A stretch of DNA of 64,000 nucleotides from JAIBJN01 sp963842305. GTDB lineage: Bacteria > Actinomycetota > Thermoleophilia > Gaiellales > Gaiellaceae. Positions 43,588 to 51,155 of this stretch are shown here, piece after piece (within the stretch, counting starts at the first letter, position 1; each line of letters begins with the position of its first letter). The position numbers and the translations under genes were made by a program. Where the stretch lies: assembly GCA_963842305.1 (NCBI GenBank), contig CAWJFW010000005.1:434001-498000 (forward strand), in the 5' to 3' direction. The notes under the pieces were generated by a model. It was not told the DNA's origin, made no database searches, and worked only from the letters and a program-made list of their open reading frames with translations.

Positions 43588-43851
43588 TCAATCTAAAGGC
43601 AGGCAGTCGATGAACTGGAACCGCGCTAGTCGCACGAAGCTCGAGAGCTCCAGGCGGGTGCCATCGTCGGGCGGCTTCAGCATGACGATCTCGGTGCGGG
43701 AGTCGGGAATGCCGCAGACCGTGTCCAAGAACTCGCCCTCGACGAACGTCCTGCCCTCGACCTCCAGGCCCAGCGCCACGAAGAAGGCGGTCACGACGTC
43801 GAGATCTGCGACCGTGAGGCCGACGTGGTCGAAGCGTCGTACATGTGACAT
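43588..43851 (-). pseudogene. Truncated VOC/glyoxalase-family protein
   Basis: 87 residues from ATG 43851, which has GGGAGGAC upstream. HVRRFDHVGLTVADLDVVTAFFVALGLEVEGRTFVEGEFLDTVCGIPDSRTEIVMLKPPDDG and LELSSFVR are the first half of a VOC (glyoxalase/bleomycin-resistance) domain of the usual 140-residue size. After SSFVR the sequence becomes LARFQFIDCLPLD and stops, so the second beta-alpha-beta module has been deleted, with the junction near 43632. Such proteins need both halves for the metal site, so this is most likely inactive. Confidence 0.65.
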
Positions 43852-43976
43852 AGGCCCGTCCTCCCGTCGTCGCATCGACCGTGCATCCGCCACGGTAGGC
43901 GTTCTCAGTACCTCTCGTTGCGGGACCTCCGCAATGAAGAACCCAATGGCCGTGACCCAAAGGCCGATTCGCGGTC

Positions 43977-44114
43977 ATGACGAAGGCGGGACACGCGAGC
44001 ATGGCGACGACGAAGCGCTACCTGCACCTGGCCGGAACGGTCTTCCGCGACGAGGCCGACGCGCTTGAGCGACGTGTTCTCGGCATCGCCTCGACCGTCG
44101 AGAGCGACGAGTGA
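43977..44114 (+). pseudogene. C-terminal remnant of a tyrosine recombinase (integrase)
   Basis: 45 residues: AGHASMATTKRYLHLAGTVF and RDEADALERRVLG are the final segment of actinobacterial phage-type integrases, with GHAS preceding the catalytic Tyr in KRYLHL by the usual spacing. Box I and the rest of the catalytic domain are absent upstream, where 125 bp before it hold nothing recognisable. Its stop is 10 bp from the ACTTTCTAC repeats at the right end of the element, exactly where an integrase gene normally abuts its attachment site. Confidence 0.75.
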
Positions 44115-44124
44115 GCGACGAAAA

Positions 44125-44201
44125 ACTTTCTACTGAACTTTCTACTGAAATGAGGTGATCTGAGGGAACCTCACGTCACCTAAACACCGCTCAACCAAGC
44201 G
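44125..44201. repeat. Right-end paired ACTTTCTAC repeats and dyad
   Basis: ACTTTCTAC at 44125-44133 and 44137-44145 (12 bp apart), then CGCTCAACCAAGCG at 44188-44201 inside CCGCTCAACCAAGCGG, a stem-type dyad around the same TCAACCA spacer seen at the left end. The order of units is the mirror of the left end but each is in the same orientation. Confidence 0.5.
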
Positions 44202-44223
44202 GGTTTAGCGAGTGAGCTACCCC

Positions 44224-45237
44224 CTATGTGGAGATCATCTTCTTCTCGACGCCGACACCGGCCGCGACCGCGCGCTCGTACTCGAGCGGGACGGTGGCGG
44301 AGTCCTGGAGCGCGATCCCGGTCGAGTCGAACACCGTGATCTGATCGTCGGACTCGCGGCCGGGGAGCTCGCCGACGATCACTTTCCCGATTTCGCCGGC
44401 GACGTCCTCCTCGGCGATGAGGCCGTCGCGCAGGGGGACGTTGATCTCGCCGTCCGCGCGGCACTGGCGTATGTCGTCGACGAAGATGCGCGCCCGCTGG
44501 AGGAGCGTCCCCTCGAGCTCCTGCTCGCCCTCGAGGTCCGCGCCGAGCGCCGCGATGTGCGTGCCGGGCGCGATCCAGGCGTCTTCGACGATTCCCCCTC
44601 GCGCGTGCGTTCCCGTGACGACGACGTCGGCGCCGGAGACGACCTCCTCGAGATTCGTGGAGGCGCGCAGCTCGAAGCTCTCGTACAGCGGCTGCTCCTC
44701 GGCGACGAAGCGGTCGAGCGTCTCCCGGCTGCGGCTCCAGACACGCACCTCCTCCCAGGGGAACACCTCGTTGCAGGTGGCCAGAGACCCTCGGCCGACG
44801 GTGCCCGCGCCGACGATGGCGAGCACCTTCGAGTCCTTGCGAGCGAGCCACTTCGCCGAGACGGCCGCCGAGGCCCCTGTTCGCATCATCGTGTGGTGCG
44901 AGCCGTCGCAGATGGCGAGCGGAAAGCCGCTTTCCGGGTGCGTGTAGACGAGGATCGAGAAGACGGTCGGCAGCTCGAAGCGCGCGTTGTCCTCCCGGAT
45001 CGAGACCCATTTGCATGCGGCGGCCGGCGGATCCTCGATGAAGGAGGGCATGACCTCGAACTCGCCGGGGTAGTCGTCGAGGACGATGTGGCCCTTCGGC
45101 TCCATGTAGACGCGGCCCAGCCCGTGCATGCGAAACGCGTGCTCGACGCAGTCGTTGTACTCCGCGGGCGTCAGGAGCCCGATCATGTCCGAGCGGCCCA
45201 GGATGAGCGTCTTGCGGTTGCGCCAGCTCTCGGCCAC
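44224..45237 (-). CDS. Ornithine cyclodeaminase / mu-crystallin family protein
   Basis: 337 residues. MRTGASAAVSAKWLARKDSKVLAIVGAGTVGRGSLATCNEVFPWEEVRVWSRSRET holds the Arg-Thr-Gly substrate loop and the GAGTVG NAD-binding turn; VVTGTHARGGIVEDAWIAPGTHIAALGADLEG is the second Rossmann half, and DDIRQCRADGEINVPL the catalytic Asp region. Family members deaminate ornithine to proline or reduce ketimines of cyclic amino acids, which fits the amide cluster. GTG start at 45237. Its last codons were supplied by the integrative element. It lies 10 bp downstream of the FmdB gene. Confidence 0.82.
   Translation of the reverse strand: MAESWRNRKTLILGRSDMIGLLTPAEYNDCVEHAFRMHGLGRVYMEPKGHIVLDDYPGEFEVMPSFIEDPPAAACKWVSIREDNARFELPTVFSILVYTHPESGFPLAICDGSHHTMMRTGASAAVSAKWLARKDSKVLAIVGAGTVGRGSLATCNEVFPWEEVRVWSRSRETLDRFVAEEQPLYESFELRASTNLEEVVSGADVVVTGTHARGGIVEDAWIAPGTHIAALGADLEGEQELEGTLLQRARIFVDDIRQCRADGEINVPLRDGLIAEEDVAGEIGKVIVGELPGRESDDQITVFDSTGIALQDSATVPLEYERAVAAGVGVEKKMIST
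44232..44248. repeat. Right attachment-site repeat
   Basis: GAGATCATCTTCTTCTC, the second copy of the 17-bp repeat, forming the last codons of the present ornithine cyclodeaminase gene. The stop TAG at 44224 comes from element-side sequence. Confidence 0.7.
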
Positions 45238-45247
45238 GGGCGGCGCG

Positions 45248-45424
45248 CTAGACGACGCGATGCCAGTTCACGTTGCTCGGCTTCCACTCCGTCGAGAAGA
45301 CCGAGAGAACCCGTACGACGTCGCTCGAGCCGCACTTGCTGCACGGCGGCGGCTCGGCCGAGGCTCGCACCAGCTCCTCGAACTGCTCCTCGCAGGATCG
45401 GCAGCGGTACGCGTAGATCGGCAC
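45248..45424 (-). CDS. FmdB-family zinc ribbon protein
   Basis: 58 residues: MPIYAYRCRSCEEQFEELVR opens in the invariant FmdB way, with zinc-ligand pairs Cys8/Cys11 and Cys28/Cys31 (CSKCGSSDV), ending FSTEWKPSNVNWHRVV. FmdB proteins accompany formamidases and were proposed to regulate them. Here it heads the minus-strand operon FmdB, ornithine cyclodeaminase and, before the insertion, the GAF-formamidase. GTG start at 45424; shares a 54-bp divergent gap with the AtzG-like gene. Confidence 0.8.
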   Translation of the reverse strand: MPIYAYRCRSCEEQFEELVRASAEPPPCSKCGSSDVVRVLSVFSTEWKPSNVNWHRVV

Positions 45425-45427
45425 GGC

Positions 45428-45442
45428 CGAAGTCTAACTTAG
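45428..45442. promoter_or_regulatory. Possible degenerate fifth copy of the regulatory dyad
   Basis: CGAAGTCTAACTTAG matches the left arm of sites 3 and 4 exactly (CGAAGTC) and has the AC and T of the right arm, but lacks the GAC. It lies in the divergent gap between the FmdB and AtzG-like genes, a sensible place for control of both operons. Confidence 0.3.
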
Positions 45443-45478
45443 AGCTTGCTCGGGTTCCTCCTTCGTTAGAGTCGCTCC

Positions 45479-45646
45479 ATGGCCGAGCCGCCATCGCCGG
45501 CCGAGCTCCGGCGGATCGCCGCGACGCACGGGGTGACGCCCACGGACGAGGACCTCGAGGCGGTGCGCGGGTTTCTGGCGGTCCTCCTGCCCGCCTTCGA
45601 GGAGCTCGAGCGTCTTGCGCCTCCTCCGGCGGCGCCCGGCGAGTGA
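45479..45646 (+). CDS. AtzG-like small subunit partner of the amidase
   Basis: 55 residues, MAEPPSPAELRRIAATHGVT, then DEDLEAVRGFLAVLLPAFEELERLAPP. It has the size, the two-helix amphipathic pattern and the position (stop overlapping the amidase start by 4 bp) of AtzG, the GatC-like chaperone subunit of the AtzE amidase of cyanuric-acid degradation. The identity rests on architecture and neighbour, so it is moderately sure. Confidence 0.6.
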   Translation: MAEPPSPAELRRIAATHGVTPTDEDLEAVRGFLAVLLPAFEELERLAPPPAAPGE

Positions 45647-47028
45647 GCCTCGCGCGGCTGGCACGAAGCGCTCCGGGCGGGAGAGCTGTCGCCTCGCGAG
45701 GCCGTCGAGCGCTATCTCCGGCGCATCGAGGCCCTCGACGTCGAGCTGAACGCCTACATCGCCGTGCGAGCCGAGGAGGCGCTGGCCGAGGCGGACGCGC
45801 TCCTGCGATCGCGCGAGACGGGGGCCGCTCTGGGGCGTTCCCGTCGCGGTGAAGGATGTCATCGACGTCGCGGGCACCGCTACGACCGCCGCTTCGCGGA
45901 TTCTCGTCGACCACGTGCCGGCGGTCGACGCGCACGTCGTGGCGCGTCTGCGCCGGGCGGGGGCCGTCGTTCTCGGCAAGCTGAATCTCCACGAGTTCGC
46001 CTACGGCGCGCTCACGACGAGCACGCAGTTCGGGCCCGTCCGGAATCCGTGGTCGCCGGACCGGGTCTGCGGCGGGTCGAGCGGCGGGAACGGAGCGGCG
46101 GCCGCAGCCGGCCTGGCCGCGGGGACGCTTGCGACGGACACGGCCGGCTCGATCAGGATCCCGTCGTGCTACTGCGGCGTGACCGGGCTGCGGCCTTCGA
46201 CCGGCCGTGTCTCCAATCGCGGCGTCTTCCCGGTCGCCCCCAGCTTCGACACCGTCGGGCCGATCGCCCGCACCGCAGAGGACTGCGCGCTCCTCCTCGC
46301 GGCGGTTGCGGGGCACGATGCCGGCGACCCGGCCAGCCTCGAGGATTCCGTCCCGCCGTACGGCGAGCACCTGGGAGAGGGCGTGCGGGGCCTCCGCGTC
46401 GGGGTCGTCACGAGCCTCGTGGAGGGCGCGGACCCTCCTGTCGCCGAGGCGGTCGAGGCGGCGCTGGCCGAGCTTCGCTCGCTCGGCGCCGAGCTCGCCC
46501 CCGTCGAAGTGCCGCTGCTCGAGCACGCCGGGACGATCCAGCAGGCGATGCAGTTCCCGGAGGCGACCGAGGTGCACCTGGAGTGGCTCCGCACCCGCCT
46601 CGCCGACTACGACGCCGACGTGCGCGCGCGCCTGCTCGTCGGCCTCTTCGTCACCCCCGAGGTCCGTGAGGCAGGGTAGGCGCGCGCGCGAGGTGGCCTG
46701 CGACGAGATCCGGCGAGTCTTCGAGCAGGTCGACCTGCTCGCCGCGCCCACGATGCCGGTTCTGCCGCCGCGAATCGGCTCCGAGACCGTCGAGCTCCGC
46801 GGTCGCGAGGTCCCGCACCGGCTAGCGCTCATTCCGTACAACTCGCCGTGGAGCCTCGTCGGCTCGCCCGTCGTCACTGTGCCGTGCGGTCTCGTCGACG
46901 GCCTGCCGGTCGGCCTCGCGCTCGTCGGTCCGCGGCTCGGCGAGGCGACCGTCCTCCGGGCGGCCCACGCCTTCCAGCTGGCCACCGACTGGCACGATCG
47001 CCGTCCGGCGCTCGCGCAGACTGTCTAG
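45643..47028 (+). CDS. Amidase-signature family hydrolase (AtzE-like), frameshifted
   Basis: About 460 residues. The Ser-cisSer-Lys triad is complete: Lys in VPVAVKDVIDVAG, nucleophile region GGSSGGNGAAAAAGLAAGTLATDTAGSIRIPS with cis-Ser in GGSSGG and Ser in AGSIRIPS. Three single extra bases break the frame: near 45657 (should read SLARWHEALRAGEL), near 45832 (GPLWGVPVAVKD) and near 46673 (VREAGRRAREVACDEIRR). Hydrolyses an amide such as a 1-carboxybiuret-like compound in the AtzE case; the real substrate is unknown. Ends 4 bp into the convergent DsbA-like gene. Confidence 0.82.
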
Positions 47029-47616
47029 CTCGGGCGCGGAAGGAGCGGCTCGCCGTCGAGCAGGCGCTCGACGCCGCCCATCCCCCAGTGGGTGAGCCCG
47101 TCCTCGGTGAGCACGGAGGGGACGCCCGCGACGCCGGCGGCCTCCGCCTGTCGCCGGATCTCCTGGAGGCGTGCCCCGCGCTCGGGCGAGTAGGCGGCCG
47201 CGACCGCCTCCCGGGGCTCCAGCCCGATCCGCTCGGCCGCGCGCGCGATCTCGGCGTCCGTCGCGATGTCCTCGCCCTCGCAGAAGAACGCCTCGTAGAG
47301 GGCGTGCTTGAACGCTCGGAGCTGCCCCTGCTCCTGGGCCCAGAGGCATGCGGCGAGCGGCAATGTCGAGCGCGGCTGATAGCGAGGCAGGTGGATCTCG
47401 ATGCCTCGCTCGAGCGCCCGGCGGTAGACCGTCCTGAGTCCAGTCCGTGCGCAGGTGGTCGCCGCGAACCTCGAGCAGCGGCTTCGGGGCCGGCCGCAGT
47501 TCGAACGGGAGCCATTCGACCTCGACCTCGCCGCGATCCTCGGCTGCCTCGACGACCGGCGCCTCCATGTACGAGTACGGGCACACGACGTCGTAGTAGA
47601 AGGCGATGCTCGGCAC
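47025..47616 (-). CDS. DsbA-family thioredoxin-fold oxidoreductase (2-hydroxychromene-2-carboxylate isomerase-like), frameshifted
   Basis: About 196 residues. IAFYYDVVCPYSYMEAPVVEAA starts the DsbA/HCCA-isomerase fold with CPYS in place of a CxxC; LPLAACLWAQEQGQLRAFKHALYEAFFCEGEDIATD and AAGVAGVPSVLTEDGLTHWG are the inserted helix domain and the cis-Pro loop (GVPSV). One extra base near 47438 breaks TDWTQTVYRRALERGIEIHLP. Such FrnE-like proteins act as glutathione- or thiol-dependent isomerases or oxidoreductases. GTG at 47616. Confidence 0.75.
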
Positions 47617-47644
47617 GGCGCGAGCTTATATATTCGCTCCGCAG

Positions 47645-48487
47645 ATGCTCTGCGGCGTGGCCCAGACGGAGCCGCGACTCGGCGAGCCGGACCGCAACGT
47701 CGAATCGTGCCTCGCCCGGCTCGAAGAGGCGGCCTCCTCGGGATGCGAGCTGGTCGTCCTGCCCGAGTGCGCGACGAGCGGCTACATGTTCGCGAGCGAG
47801 CACGAGGCGGGGCGGTACGCCGAGGAGATCCCTGGACCGAGCACGGAGGCGCTGGCCGCGGCGTGCGCCCGGCTCGGCCTCCACTGCGTCGCCGGCCTCC
47901 TGGAGCGCGACGGCGATCGCCTCCTGAACACCGCGGTGCTCGTCGGGCCCGGGGGGCTCATCGGCCGCTATCGCAAGACCCATCTGCCCTTCCTGGGCGT
48001 CGACCGTTTCGTCACGCCGGGCGAGGAGCCCGCACAGGTCTACGACACGCCGGTCGGCCGCCTCGGGATTGTCATCTGCTACGAGCTCCGCTTTCCCGAA
48101 CCGACGCGGGCCCTCGCCCTGCGCGGCGCGGAGCTCGTTCTGCACGTCACCAACTGGCCGACCGCCGTGCGGCCCTTCGCCGACTTCCTGACGCGGACCC
48201 GCGCGGCCGAGAACCGCATCTTCCTGCTGACCGCGAACCGCGTCGGCGCCGAAGGAAGCGTCGAGTTCTTCGGGCGGAGCCAGGTCGTGGACCCGCTCGG
48301 CAACCGTCTCGTCGAGGCCGGCGAGGGGAAGGAGGAGCTCGTCGTGGCAGAGATCGAGCCGGCGGAAGCCCGCGACAAGCACCGGGCGATCGTGCCCGGC
48401 GAGTACGAGGTTGACCTCTTCGACGACCGGCGCCCCGAGCTCTACGGCGCCCTCGTCGAGGAGACACGTCCCGTCCACGTCCACTAG
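47645..48487 (+). CDS. Carbon-nitrogen hydrolase (nitrilase superfamily)
   Basis: 280 residues with the Glu-Lys-Cys triad: Glu in LVVLPECATSGYMF (residue about 42), Lys in RYRKTHLPFLGVDRF (about 116) and Cys in GIVICYELRFPEPTRALALRGAEL (about 147). It resembles the amidase/N-carbamoyl-amide hydrolase branches more than true nitrilases. Cleaves a C-N bond in an amide or ureide. ATG at 47645 directly follows an unusually AT-rich stretch, GCTTATATATTC, that may be its promoter. No frame break. Confidence 0.83.
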   Translation: MLCGVAQTEPRLGEPDRNVESCLARLEEAASSGCELVVLPECATSGYMFASEHEAGRYAEEIPGPSTEALAAACARLGLHCVAGLLERDGDRLLNTAVLVGPGGLIGRYRKTHLPFLGVDRFVTPGEEPAQVYDTPVGRLGIVICYELRFPEPTRALALRGAELVLHVTNWPTAVRPFADFLTRTRAAENRIFLLTANRVGAEGSVEFFGRSQVVDPLGNRLVEAGEGKEELVVAEIEPAEARDKHRAIVPGEYEVDLFDDRRPELYGALVEETRPVHVH

Positions 48488-48501
48488 GAGGAGGGAGCGA
48501 G

Positions 48502-49465
48502 ATGGCAACGACGGAGGACAGCCTCACCTTCGAGGCGATCCTGGAGAAGGACGGCGCTCAAGGTTTCGAAGAGCCCGTGGGGCGCCGAGGACGAGATCGG
48601 GCGCCTCAACTGGGTCACTCCGGACTCGCAGAAGGAGATCCTCGAGCGTCTCGACGGCACGAAGGTCTTCGACCTCTCGGTCGACTACTTCATCGGCATG
48701 CCGTCGTGGTCCGCGGCCGGCGACCCGAAGTTCGACATGTGGATGACGCACACGCCGCAGGGATCGGTCAACGACAGCCTCTCCGGCGCGGGGCCCGAGG
48801 TGCACGAGAAGTACAGCTACTGCGGCGATTCGATGGCGATGTACACGCACTGCGGGACGCACATGGACACGCTCAACCACCTCGGGTACTTCGGCTGTTT
48901 CTGGAACGGCTGGACGGCGGAGAAGCACCTCGGCAGCCGTCACTGGATGGTCGGCGGAACGGAGAAGTACCCGACGATCATCGCGCGCGGCGTCCTCCTC
49001 GACATCGCCGGGCTTCACGGCGTCGACTGCCTCCCGGACAGCTACGAGATCACGCCCGACGACCTCAAGAAGGCGGCCGGCGAGCAGGGCGTCGAGCTGC
49101 GCCGCGGCGACGTCGTCTGCCTGCGCATGGGCCGCATGACGGCGTGGCCGGACTCCGACGGCTACCTGCTGAACCCACCCGGGATCGGGCTCGCGGCGAC
49201 GCGGTACCTCTGCGAAGAGGCCGGCGCGATGTGCATTGCGGGCGACACGATCAGCCTCGAGGTGCTTCCGTCCGCAGACGAGGGCTTCCTGCCCGTGCAC
49301 TGCTACATGTTCGCGACGGCAGGCGCCCAGATCATGGAGGTCGTCTGGATGGAGGAGATCGCAGCGGAGAAGCAGTACGAGTTCGCCTTCATCGGCGGTC
49401 CGCTGAAGCTGACCGGGGCGACCGGAGCTCCGTTCCGGCCGATCGCCGTGCCGCTGCGCGGTTAG
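48502..49465 (+). CDS. Cyclase family protein (kynurenine formamidase-like), frameshifted
   Basis: About 320 residues. THCGTHMDTLNHLGYFG carries the HxGTHxDxxxH metal motif of the cyclase/KynB family; KVFDLSVDYFIGMPSW and LRRGDVVCLRMGRM are conserved. One extra base near 48575 breaks FEEPWGAEDEIGRLNWV. The family hydrolyses N-formyl amides or cyclic amides (isatin hydrolase, KynB). It follows the nitrilase after 14 bp with AGGAGGGAG ahead of ATG. Part of the hydrolase array 45.5-50.7 kb. Confidence 0.8.
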
Positions 49466-49468
49466 GCC

Positions 49469-50741
49469 GTGGCGGCTCCTCTGCCGGCCGTCGACCGGGC
49501 CCGAAGCGCCGAGCGCATCGAGCGCGACATCGAGACCCTCGCGGGCCCGGACTACACGCGATCCGAGGAGGCGATCCGGCGGTACGCCTACACGCCGGAG
49601 TACCGCGCGACGCTCGATTACTTCGTGCGCGAGCTCGAGGCGCTCGGCTTCGAGATCTCCTACGACCCGGTCGGCACGCTCGTGGCACGGAACCGGCCGG
49701 CCGGGGAGCCCGCCTTCGGCATCGGTTCGCACTGCGACTCGAACCGGAACGGCGGCAAGTACGACGGGACGATGGGTGTCGTCACCGCGCTCGAGGTCTG
49801 TCGGCTGAACGCGGAGCTCGGCCTCGACCTGCCGCTCCAGCTCATCTCGTTCCTCGAGGAGGAGGGATCGGGCTTCGGGCAGATGCTGCTCGGCAGCCGG
49901 ATCACCGCCCAGCGGGTGACCGACGAGGAGCTGAGCGAGCAGTTCCGGGCGATCGACGACGGGCGCAGCTTCTGGGAGCATGCGGAGGAGGCCGGCTACG
50001 AGCCGTCACGGTGGCGCGAGTCGATCCGCATCCTCGACGGGCTCACGGGCTGGATCGAGCTCCACATCGAGCAGGCCCGCGTCCTCCAGGACACCGGCAA
50101 CCGCCTGGGCGTCGTCACGGCGATCGCCGGCTACGTCCATGCCGACGTCGTCGTGGAGGGCCGGGCCGACCACGCCGGCGCGACGCCGATGGACTTCCGG
50201 CTGGACGCCGCCCCAGTGGCGGCCCAGGTGATCCTCGAGGTGGAGCGACTCGCGCGCGAGGCCGGTCGAGGGGACCGTCGGGACCGTCGGGGAGCTCGAG
50301 CTCGAGCCGGGCATCATCAACGTCGTGCCCGGCCGCGCCCGGCTCTCGCTCGACACGCGCGGCGTCGTCGAGGAGGGGTTCCACGCGGTCGCACGGGGCA
50401 TCGAGTCGTTCGCGCAGGAGGCGGCCGCCGAGCGCGGCCTGACCGCGAGCTACCGTCAGCGGCAGACCCTACCGGTGACCCATATGGACGAGCGCCTGGT
50501 CGCTGCGCTCGAGCAGGCCGCCGGACGAACGGGCGAGCCGTTCATGCTGATGCCGTCCGGCGCGGCTCACGACACGATGTGCGTCGCCGACCACGTTCCG
50601 AGCGCGATGGTCTTCGTGCCGTGCCGGGACGGGATCAGCCATGCTCCCGACGAGGAGGCCGACCCGGCCGATGCCGCTCTCGGCGCCGAGGTCATCCTGC
50701 ACGCCGTCGCTTCCCTGCACGCCTTCGCCGTCGCGGGCTAA
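49469..50741 (+). CDS. M20-family Zn-dependent hydrolase (N-carbamoyl-L-amino acid / allantoate amidohydrolase), frameshifted
   Basis: About 423 residues. GIGSHCDSNRNGGKYDGTMGVVTALEV holds the first metal His and the bridging Asp, LISFLEEEGSGFG the catalytic Glu pair, WIELHIEQARVLQDTG the third-site His, and GRADHAGATPMDFRLDA the lid-domain His; MLMPSGAAHDTMCVADHVPSAMVFVPC is the closing metal loop. One extra base near 50264 breaks AREAVEGTVGTVGELELEPG. Hydrolyses N-carbamoyl amino acids or allantoate, releasing ammonia and CO2. GTG 3 bp after the cyclase stop. Confidence 0.85.
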
Positions 50742-51151
50742 GCGATCTTCTCCAGCGCCGCACGCATATCCGCCGGGATGGGGCGGGAACGCTCCGTGGC
50801 GCGGTCGACGTAGACGTGGACGAAATGGCCGTGGGCCGAGGACTCGTCGTCGTCGTTTCTGAAGATCCCTATCTCGTAGCGGACGCTCGAGGTTCCGATT
50901 CGCGCCACCCGGATTCCGGCAGTGACGCGATCGGGGAACGCGATCGGCTGCTCGTACGAGCACGATGTCTCGACCACGAAGCCGACAGTGTCGCCCGCAC
51001 GGATGTCCAGGACGCCCTCGTCGATGAGATACCGGTTCACCGCAGTGTCGAAGAACGAGTAGTAGACGACGTTGTTCACGTGGCCGTAGACGTCGTTGTC
51101 CATCCAGCGGGTTTCGAGGGTCAGAAAGTGCTTGTAGTCGCTCCTCCGCAT
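50738..51151 (-). CDS. Acyl-CoA thioesterase (4-hydroxybenzoyl-CoA thioesterase-like)
   Basis: 137 residues. ETRWMDNDVYGHVNNVVYYSFFDTAVNRYL is the 4HBT motif with the catalytic Asp in MDNDVYGHVNN; SCSYEQPIAFPDRVTAGIRVARIGTSSVRYEIGIF follows as the beta-sheet. Cleaves acyl-CoA thioesters. ATG at 51151 sits 5 bp after the alcohol dehydrogenase stop, so it is the last gene of the minus-strand unit running from cofC. Unrelated in sequence to the PaaI-type enzyme at 42758. Confidence 0.82.
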   Translation of the reverse strand: MRRSDYKHFLTLETRWMDNDVYGHVNNVVYYSFFDTAVNRYLIDEGVLDIRAGDTVGFVVETSCSYEQPIAFPDRVTAGIRVARIGTSSVRYEIGIFRNDDDESSAHGHFVHVYVDRATERSRPIPADMRAALEKIA

Positions 51152-51155
51152 CGGA

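Larger units (their letters stand above)
41779..44248. mobile_element. Decayed integrative element inserted in the 3' end of the ornithine cyclodeaminase gene
   Basis: The segment is bounded by a 17-bp direct repeat, GAGATCATCTTCTTCTC, at 41779-41795 and 44232-44248. Read on the minus strand each copy encodes the terminal EKKMIST of ornithine cyclodeaminase followed by a stop, so the element replaced the gene's end with an equivalent one. Near each end are two copies of ACTTTCTAC and a CGCTCAACCANGCG dyad. The C-terminal stub of a tyrosine recombinase sits at the right end. Base composition inside is visibly less GC-rich than around it. Cargo: secreted lyase-like protein, thioesterase, two small ORFs and a truncated VOC protein. 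Confidence 0.72.

Noticed and set aside
43538..44002. Long minus-strand frame overlapping the VOC gene
   Set aside because: The VOC protein in the other minus frame has a clear domain and ribosome site; this frame is Arg-rich shadow.
41829..44145. ACTTTCTAC repeats as a CRISPR array
   Set aside because: Only two 9-bp copies at each end, 12-13 bp apart, with no spacers and no cas genes.
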